Assembly (NCBI GenBank): GCA_000827265.1
Contig: KN834764.1
Location: 664,837 to 728,836 of the forward strand
DNA from: Collybiopsis luxurians FD-317 M1
Taxonomy: Eukaryota > Basidiomycota > Agaricomycetes > Agaricales > Omphalotaceae
Direction: 5' to 3'
Length of the DNA: 64,000 nucleotides
The notes beneath the pieces are model-generated. The model did no database searches. It saw only the letters and a program-made list of their open reading frames with translations, and was not told the origin of the DNA. Numbering within the stretch: the first letter of the stretch is position 1; each line of letters opens with the position of its first letter. Shown here one piece after another: positions 56,817 to 64,000 of the stretch. The position numbers and the translations under genes were made by a program.

Positions 56817-57081
56817 CTGTACCAATTTTGACCACTTCATAAGGGGGTGCAAGCATGACCACCTCATATGAAAAAATATTTTTGTATGCACCCTGGGGAC
56901 TGGGGACTTTACAAAAATTTGGCCTGGTTTTGGCGAAAAAATATTGTTAAGCGCCTGTAGGCGCTGTTGAAATTTGAATTTTTTTCATAAAAAATAGTGA
57001 AGACATGTGACAGTGTGTGACAATTTGGTCTGTAAGGCACTGCTGTGACCTTTGACTTACGAAGTGGTCGAAATGATACAG
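56817..57081. mobile_element. CTGTA-ended MITE, copy B (265 bp), inside the gypsy leader
   Basis: The left end is CTGTACCAATTTTGACCACT and the right end, as reverse complement, CTGTATCATTTCGACCACTT, each followed by a TTCATAAG/CGTAAG-like stretch. TA flanks both sides (56815-56816, 57082-57083). The central hairpin GCGCCTGTAGGCGC parallels copy A at 48268. Confidence 0.8.
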
Positions 57082-57425
57082 TAGTTGCACCATTTGCTTC
57101 AGTCTTTGTGCTGGCATAACCACTTAAAAAGGGTGTGTAATGTTGAGACTGACATGCTGTGCAGTGGTAGCAAAGAGCATTAGTATCTAATCTTTGGAGA
57201 AGAACTTTTGCAATGAGAGACATAGTCCCAATCCAAGTTAGGGGGGGCTTGTTCTACTCAGCAAGCACTAGAGATAGTTGGACTGAAGTCATGCCTCAGA
57301 CTTAAAAAGTGGTGAATTCCAGATTTTCTGGATTTCAACAAACCTTGCCTACTGTTCCTTCTACCCCAACACATTCCTCCTGATCATCCTCATCCACTAC
57401 ACCTTCTATCCTGTCTGAATCATCT

Positions 57426-59960
57426 ATGCATGCTGGACCATCTGCACCAAGGGCAGCAGAAACCCCAAATTTTCCCATCTACAATCCTTCACAAGGATCT
57501 ATTAATGACTGTGTAAGACATTACCTAGGACTGAACATTTGGCACACCATTAATACAGCATGGAAAGAAGCAGAAGTGGAAGCTGATGCCACTGATACAG
57601 CAGAAGAACCAAGTCCTCCTAGAGGCATGCCTCTGAATGATGGTCAAAGATCATGGGAAAGATCTCGATCACCAGTAATTGATGTAAACCAGTCATTCAC
57701 ACCTACTACACATGGGAAGTCCCTGTTGAAGGAACTACCAATCTTTGACAGTAACAAAGACATGTACCAAGAATGGCAGAGGAAACTGTTTGTGTATATT
57801 TGAGATCTGAGGAATAGGATCAATACTGACACAGAACAGATTGACATCACATTCTCATATATCAAAGGTCCCAAAGTCAGGGACTGGGTTCAGAATTTCC
57901 ACCACAACTACTACAGCTACAGTGGAGAAAAATGGGTTTGCTCATGGGCATTCCTGAAACAGGAACTGAATAGACAATTCCTGGATAGGGCCAGGGTTGA
58001 TAAAGTGCAGGAAGAATTCAAGATAATCTGGCAAAGGGCAGGAGAGAAGGCCACAGATTTCTTTTCTTGATTTGAGATTTGTGTCAACATGGCACAGTAC
58101 AAGAAGGATGATACTTTTGTCATGAAACAATTAAAGACTTGTTAAACCCAAGATCATAGATCAGGTCTTTGGAAGCAACCAGAAATTGCCTGTCAGATAT
58201 GAGGCATGGAAACAGGTGATCATTGATATACATGGATTGTGGGATAGAAGAAGAGAAACACAGAAAGCCTGGGGCTCTTTATTCCAACAGACACCTCAAC
58301 AACAAATGGCTCCGGCAGCTCAACACTCGACACCTGTTGCAGATCAATGAGATAGTACTGGCATAACATTTGGGGACACTGGATGTCCCCTGGATTTGGA
58401 CAAAACTCATTCTGAAAGGTGATGCTTCCACTGTAGCAAGAAAGGCCATTTAGCATGCAATTGTCCAAAGTGTCAGACCACCATCAGAGCAATGGAAATT
58501 GATCCAGAATCCAATGATAGGGGACCTACTAATCCAGTTACTAAATATTCAGCAACTGTTTTCTTCACTCAACAATGAACAGTGAGCTGTGCTCACTAAG
58601 GAATTAGGTTTTGTCTTGACCTTGCAGCAGATACAGGTTCTGCAAAGGATACTCTGGTTATGGACAATGTTTCAGATAATTATGTAGATAGTGGTATTGT
58701 ATATACAATAGATATTACTTCTTTGCAATCTACTATTTTATTGTCTAAACTGAGTGAAAATCCTGTAAGACATGAACCTTGGACATCTAAATGGTTAAAT
58801 CAAGTTCCTCAGTCAACAAATATGCTGAGAGCTTGGATGCCAAATAAGAGAGAACAGAAAGCTTCAGAACAAATGGTACTGACAATTCAACAATTGACAC
58901 ATGATGATGCAACTAAGGCAATAAAAAGTCTTAAAATGCAATAAGAAATTTGTCTGTGGTACTAAAGAATAGGATCTTAAGCTTAGTGTCATTGTCCAAG
59001 ACATCAGAAATGGAAATTGCATTAAAGCTAATGTTTTAATGCCAATGGATCTATAGAAGGGTATATGGAAATACAAATGACAATTGGAGACCATGCTGAA
59101 AAGATTGAGTTAGCTGTTACCAATCTTGGCAATATGGACATATTCGTAGGTCTCAATTGGCTTTGCTTTCATAATCCCTCAATAGATTGGCCAGAATCAG
59201 TAGTCACATTTGATTGTTGTCCTGATAAATGTGGTTACATTTACAATCCATGGTGGATCACTCCTGAGGAACAATCCCTTCATCAACTTTCTGAAGGTGA
59301 TTGTTTGTTTATATTTGACTGAGAAGGCTATGTAACCAATATTAGCCATCTCCAAGCAGTTAATGTGTTGAATAATACAGCTGAGGAATATGTAAATCAA
59401 CATCCCACTGTATTCAACAAAAAAGGTTTTAATTCACTACTGGATAGACACCCATGGGATCATGCAATTGAACTGACACCTAGATCTAAACTTGTGGACT
59501 GTAAAATTTGCCCTCTGAATCTGAATGAGCAAAAGGCACCTGATGAGTTTTTGGAAGAGAATTTACAATCTGGATGAATTCAACCATCCATGTCGCCAAT
59601 GGCTTCACTGTTCTTCTTTGTGAAGAAAAAAAGATGGTAGTCTTTGACTGGTTCAAGATTATTGGAAACTCAACAAGATGACAGACAAAAACCATTTTCC
59701 TCTTCCATTAATTCAGGAACCTATCAATAAACTCGAGGGCACTAAAATATTCTCAAAAATGGATATTCATTGGAGATACAATAATATTTAGATCAAAGAT
59801 AGTGATGAATGGAAAGCAGCTTTTAGGACAAACAGGGGACTCTTTGAAGTCACTCCTGGGCTTATATAGATTGACAGATGTTTCATAACTATATTGATTA
59901 ACAGTAAGGAATGCATAAACCCACAGGAAGATGCACCATGTCATGGTGTCAAGAATTTAG
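57426..59960 (+). pseudogene. Decayed Ty3/gypsy retrotransposon body
   Basis: In order: Gag (57426-57803 and on; SLLKELPIFDSNKDMYQEWQ), a CCHC knuckle CFHCSKKGHLACNC near 58430, protease tail (59065-59322; NMDIFVGLNWLCFHNPSIDW), the RT leader (59365-59577; RHPWDHAIELTPRSKLVDC) and the first RT blocks (LRLVQDYWKLNKMTDKNHFP and KIFSKMDIHW at about 59640-59770). Many in-frame stops are present, and the protease D-S/T-G site is damaged. The element stops before the YxDD block. RNase H, integrase and the 3' LTR are missing. Protease before RT, the Gag type and the KLEGTKIFSKMDIHW block place it in Ty3/gypsy. Confidence 0.85.
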
Positions 59961-60620
59961 AGAGCATGGTAGTGATGAGGAAAGGGTGGAAAGATGGAAT
60001 GCAAAGAAAGGGTAGAAGGAGCAGTAGTGATATGGGGTCTAACACATATATTGTACCCTAAAACATGTAGTACATAATATATTGGAACATAATGAACCCT
60101 AGAGTATGACTACTGTCAGGTATAAGTAATGGCTCATATGTTGTACAGTATAGTATGTGACATATGTAGATAGATCAATGAATGGCATAAATGTAGCTAT
60201 GAAAGAGCTGTAATATACAATCTAATAAGTGATTGACTATATACAAATGTGAAATGATATATGTGTGTTGATCAGATCAGTGTAAGTACTAATTTTAGTT
60301 CACATTGATCAGATGATCTACCATGATATGCATAAGTGCTAATATCATTTCAACAAACTTGCCTTGACAAGGTCATGACAGCTGTCAAGTAATTTCAGCT
60401 CCAATGCAAAGCCTGCGGCTTTTGTCAAAAGAAGCAAAATATAAATGATTCAAAGCAAGGGATTGAACTGCAAGCCCCAGCAGCTCAGTAATAGGTAATA
60501 CACATTGCAGCACACATAACTGTTCTGCCAAGTAAACACATCATGTTCACAGGTTGATTTGCAATACAAGTCCCTCCCCACACCAGGGGCTCTGCCCCTG
60601 ACCCCTGTATCATATGGGCC
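59961..60620. other. AT-rich, no gene
   Basis: GATCAGATCA-type short repeats at about 60270-60310. CAGGGGCTCTGCCCCTGACC at about 60584-60603 is a hairpin-like sequence just before the telomeric repeat. Confidence 0.4.
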
Positions 60621-60625
60621 TGAAT

Positions 60626-60720
60626 CCTAAACCCTAACCTAACCCCTAACCCCTAACCCTAACCCCTAACCACCTAACCGGCATGCTACACACACACAAA
60701 AACCCTAACCCTAACCCTAT
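60626..60720 (-). repeat. Interstitial telomeric repeat (CCCTAA/TTAGGG)
   Basis: Plus-strand CCTAAACCCTAACC, then CTAACCCCTAACCCCTAACC with further CCCTAACCCCTAACC, a short CACACACA interruption, then AACCCTAACCCTAACCCTAT. Roughly a dozen units, many with an extra C. The G-rich strand TTAGGG is the minus strand. It lies internally, between a gypsy relic and a seven-TM gene. Confidence 0.9.
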
Positions 60721-61297
60721 CATTCCTATCACATTGTAAAGGTCCAGTTACTTAAACACTGTTGTTGTTAAGTAGTACCTGAGCTTTTGATAATGCAAGT
60801 AAATAACTATCATCCATACTTGCAATATCAATTAGATTGTAAATAATTTAGTACTTGTTATTACAAGATCAATTGTATAACCTCATTGTTCATAGGTGCA
60901 TTATTTACATTGAACCTCCAACTCCTCACAATAAAAATCATAAAAATGCTAATTTCAAACCAATTTCTTTGAGTGTCTGACCCCATCTGAGCCAGCCCTA
61001 TGGTTCAATTGACCCAATTAGGTCAATGGTCACCTCCCCTCCCCTCCCCAATACTACATACCATTGAGACTCACATTGGTGAGGGTTTTGAGACACTGTG
61101 AAATATCTTGGACTATGGCAATCTTTTCCAGCTGTAATATCTGCAATAGTTACCATGTCACATCTTACTTTTTCCATGCTCTTAGATGTACAGTGGACAA
61201 TGGTATATATTGGCCAAAAGCATTGTTACACAATATATAAATATTCATATAACTGCTCAATCACTGGCAAAGTTTCCCGATCTGCTCCTAAAGGTAT
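60721..61297. other. AT-rich, no gene
   Basis: Sequence between the telomeric repeat and the stop of the seven-TM gene. A short plus frame at 61098-61310 overlaps that gene's 3' end and is a shadow. Confidence 0.4.
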
Positions 61298-62633
61298 TCA
61301 TTCAAGGTAGACCCTTCCATAGTTTGATTGGAATATCATACTTGAACTATGGCCTTCCCTGCGAGAACCTTCCAAAGTCTGATTGATATGGAAGGACTCA
61401 ATCACTGAAGTGTTGTCTATGTTGACCAAAATGACAACTCCTATAGGAAACGATGCCTGAGAAATTTATTAATGCAAGATGATGGAAAAAGAGTCAGGAC
61501 TTACAGAAGCAAAAATAAAAATAGTACCAAAAACTTGAATGACTAGGTGAGGAACTTCTTTTGTAGGTCTATATATGTTGAATAGAGTAAAGACAACATA
61601 AAGGACTTGTATGATGCAATAGATAGCCCCAGACTCAATCATCAGAAGTAGGACATTCTGGGCCCTGGTTCTTCTGTGAAAAGCTCCTTTTATGTTCATG
61701 GCACAATGGTGATGCCTGTGCAGAATTATGAATCGTAAGAAATTCATATCTGTATGAGAGAGTTTGAAGGAACTTGCCAGGCCTTCCATGCAATCAAACC
61801 AGTTGCAAACATGTTAACCACCAGGGAAACTACAGCCGATAACCAGTCCAATATTGTACTAGAGTTGGATACAAACACCTTGACGTCAATGACATCCAAG
61901 ACGCAATCAGCAATTTGACTTCCTATGTGGTATTATGCAAATAGTTTGGTAAACTTGCAATCCTTGAGAGGGTTAGTCACACACCAATGTTTACAATCAT
62001 GAGAAGTGTAAGTGTGACCTGCCAAAGCTTTTCCTGCGGAAACAGAATCCAGGCTCTCCAAACTACAATAAAATCACCGAGAAGTATCTGGTAAACAGAA
62101 TCAGGTCATTGAACAAGAACCAAACAAAATGAATTCACAGAAATTGCCAAAGGCCAACTTTGCATATATTCAATAGGTGAAACTTTTTTGAATGATATTT
62201 GGGCTGCAGCTGCAAGTGCTCCCTATTCATTGGGTTCTATTTGAAAAAAGGCCGCCTGGTCTTGTATGAGTGTGAATACCACATCGCAATAGGTAGACCA
62301 AGTCAAGGCAATAAATGTAATAATCAAGCAGGCAAGAAGAACAATTCTTGAATAGGTTAAGGATTTTGTTCTATTAAAGTGCCATAACCAAACAGACATG
62401 TGAGTGAAATTCTTAGTAACAATCAGCAACCTTTCATACACAAGGATGTGACCAGCAATGAGCACTCCTAAAGTAGATGCCCCTACAAGAAGTAGTCCAT
62501 TGTCAACTAGTCTGCTGTTGAATGGAGCATTCTACATACCAAAGCCGATTACCCTCACTAGTATGGAAGATATAATGTTGTCATAGACAGCGTCAGCATA
62601 CAAGGTAAGGATCTCTTGTTCTTTCGGAGTCAT
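61298..62633 (-). CDS. Seven-transmembrane protein of an Agaricomycete-expanded family
   Basis: The start codon is at 62633 (MTPKEQEILTLYADAVYDNI). Introns seen: 62539-62483 (joins VIGFG to ASTLGVLIAGHILVYERL), one about 51 nt long that joins SWPLAIS to ILLGDFIVVWRAWIL, one that joins IVNIG to SQIADCVLDV, 61777-61716 with a GC donor (GCAAGT) joining AWKAW to HHHCAMNIKG, and 61504-61457. The stop is at 61300-61298 after SNYGRVYLE. One splice between FFQIEPNE and AAQISFKK stays unresolved. Hydrophobic helices and the blocks VVWRAW, GLIAWKAW, LLLMIESGAIYCIIQVLYVV and NTSVIESF are typical of this fungal family. Function unknown; a surface receptor or sensor is sometimes proposed. Frames stay open in a CpG-poor area, so it is probably still a gene. 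Confidence 0.6.
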
Positions 62634-62699
62634 TCTGGAGAAAAGGTACTTTGGTTGATCACTCCAGACAGTTCATTTATATCACAAATTTCAAAGTTC

Positions 62700-64000
62700 C
62701 TTGATATGGTTGCTATGAGAAGTGATCTCCACCACTGCATCTCACCCCACAAGAGCTGATACCTCGAGGAAAAGGCATGATGACTCCGCACAGATGGTGG
62801 CACTCATCAATAGCATCCTAGGAATGAGCGGAATGTCACTGGAGAACCCCTGCAGGCCTTCAAGTATGGCAGGAAAATGAAATGAAGAATGCGGATAGCC
62901 AATTTTTGGTCTTAAGAACCCGCGAGCACTGGTAAGGATGACGCGCAGGTGCATTCCAAAAGAAAAGTAAAAACGGATTGGCAGGTGCTTACCTTCAGCT
63001 CCGGCTTCCCAACACTCTCTTCTTCCTCATATTTGTCTGAAATGGGAGATCAAACATTCAGATGCAAGTAAAATACCTCAGTTGGAATGTTTATAACAGT
63101 GGGAGCACCTCAATGCCTCCTTGATACTCAGGGAGATGACCAGAGCCAAACACTCACTTGACACACACCAAATAATCAATTGACAGACCAAATCTGATTG
63201 TCGAACTAAAATTTACATTCATAGCCACGTATGCGGTGAGACATCTAATAGACCCACCACACTCAGCCTGACTAATAGAGGCGTCCAATGGCGATTAATG
63301 AGCCATACTGAGAGACATATACAGTGTACTTGCTGGAATTGTGACAGATCGCTTCACGCCACCGCCAAAACCGAGAAGCTCAAGCGACTGGAAGTCGTCC
63401 TTTGCTTCAAATTGGGCATCCGTGGTTTTTTGTACTTTCTTCAGCTCAAGTATAATTCAATCCGTCCACAAACCTGTTCACCTGCACACTATCAGTTCTG
63501 TATGTAAAATCTATAACGACGACGGAAACCAACCACAAAATAATCATCATGTGTGTTACGGAATTCTGTAGAGGATCTTTCGAGAACATTTCGCGCTTGA
63601 GTAGTAAGCTTAAGGGAAGTGTCATAAATTATAATCATAATACTCCTCTTTTTGGTAGTTTAGCTGATTGGGCAATGGAGATTGATTGTCGCATTTGATG
63701 CGATTCGGACATCACTGTTCAACTGAGGCAATTCTTCAATCACACGCGCGTGGATATCGTAAGTCGGTCCTATGCTCAGAGTAAGGTTTTTGAATGCTCC
63801 CAATGCCAGTCCTCGAGCCTAGCCAGCAAATGCGTCCACTCCTTGACCAAGCTGGAAGTCGCTTCGTAGCACATTCTCGATAACCGCGGAAAGAGAAACG
63901 TACGCCATAATATACTTTGTTAGAAGCTGGTGGATGTATAAACCTACTTCATGATTGATTTACTAAGTCATGATCCTCTTTGGCCATTAGGAGGATCAAA
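62700..64000. other. No supported gene; composition becomes host-like after about 63.2 kb
   Basis: Short frames at 62742-62954 (minus), 63298-63507 and 63341-63571 (plus) lack motifs I recognise. The seven-TM gene's promoter should lie in the first few hundred bases. A gene may begin or end beyond 64000. Confidence 0.35.

Noticed and set aside
60457..60485. Reverse B-box-like sequence (GGGATTGAACTGC) suggesting a SINE or tRNA
   Set aside because: Only the T-loop-like part is present; no fold and no second copy in the window.

Overview
The window is nuclear DNA of a filamentous basidiomycete, most likely an Agaricomycete. The signs are genes split by many 46-70 nt GT-AG introns, a secreted DyP-type peroxidase, a PIL1/LSP1-like eisosome protein, a NB-ARC/TPR (NLR-like) protein of mushroom type, CCCTAA (TTAGGG) repeats, and fragments of copia, gypsy and LINE elements with several MITE families. 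I cannot name the species.

The sequence alternates between two textures. TE-rich, AT-rich, CpG-poor blocks lie at about 1.0-12.9, 21.7-26.6, 46.1-49.2 and 55.0-63.2 kb; for example I count only two CG dinucleotides in 5401-6480. Normal, CG-containing gene blocks lie at about 12.9-21.3, 31.7-45.2 and 49.3-55.0 kb. The NLR-like gene (28.3-31.4 kb) and the seven-TM gene (61.3-62.6 kb) keep open frames but sit in CpG-poor sequence.

Layout. 1-1012: a frameshifted partial copy of the PIL1-like gene, joined abruptly to a truncated copia element on the minus strand (LTR at 4054-4290). 4.3-12.1 kb: CCCAGGGA repeat clusters, a decayed MYND zinc-finger gene, a decayed ubiquitin-specific-protease-like gene, and a dispersed repeat (R1). 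12974-13348: a small orphan gene with a TATA box. 16067-19430: the PIL1-like gene, interrupted by a 76-N gap whose flanks duplicate 152 bp (an assembly artefact). 20.3 and 38.1 kb: two paralogous DUF1772 membrane-protein genes. 21.4 and 34.9 kb: two CACTG-ended MITEs with 3-bp target duplications. 22-25.4 kb: relics, including second copies of the MYND gene and of R1. 28.3-31.4 kb: NB-ARC plus TPR array. 32-33.8 kb: LINE tail and a DUF6533-like gene. 35.4-37.1 kb: alpha/beta hydrolase with an RRM-like N-terminus. 39.5-41.9 kb: MFS transporter with 13 exons. 42.9-45.1 kb: DyP peroxidase, whose frame needs two 4-nt micro-exons. 45.7-46.1 kb: two abutting MITEs. 48.0-49.2 kb: degenerate ~78-bp repeats carrying acceptor/donor-like modules. 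52.0-54.1 kb: mitochondrial carrier. 54.9 kb: tRNA-Leu(UAG) with an intron. 56.0-60 kb: decayed gypsy element containing a MITE. 60.6 kb: interstitial telomeric repeat. 61.3-62.6 kb: seven-TM protein.

The host genes do not form an obvious pathway or metabolic cluster. The most notable signals are the DyP micro-exons, the NLR-like repeat gene in TE-like sequence, the MITE families with readable target duplications, and the protease-bearing relic between CCCAGGGA arrays.
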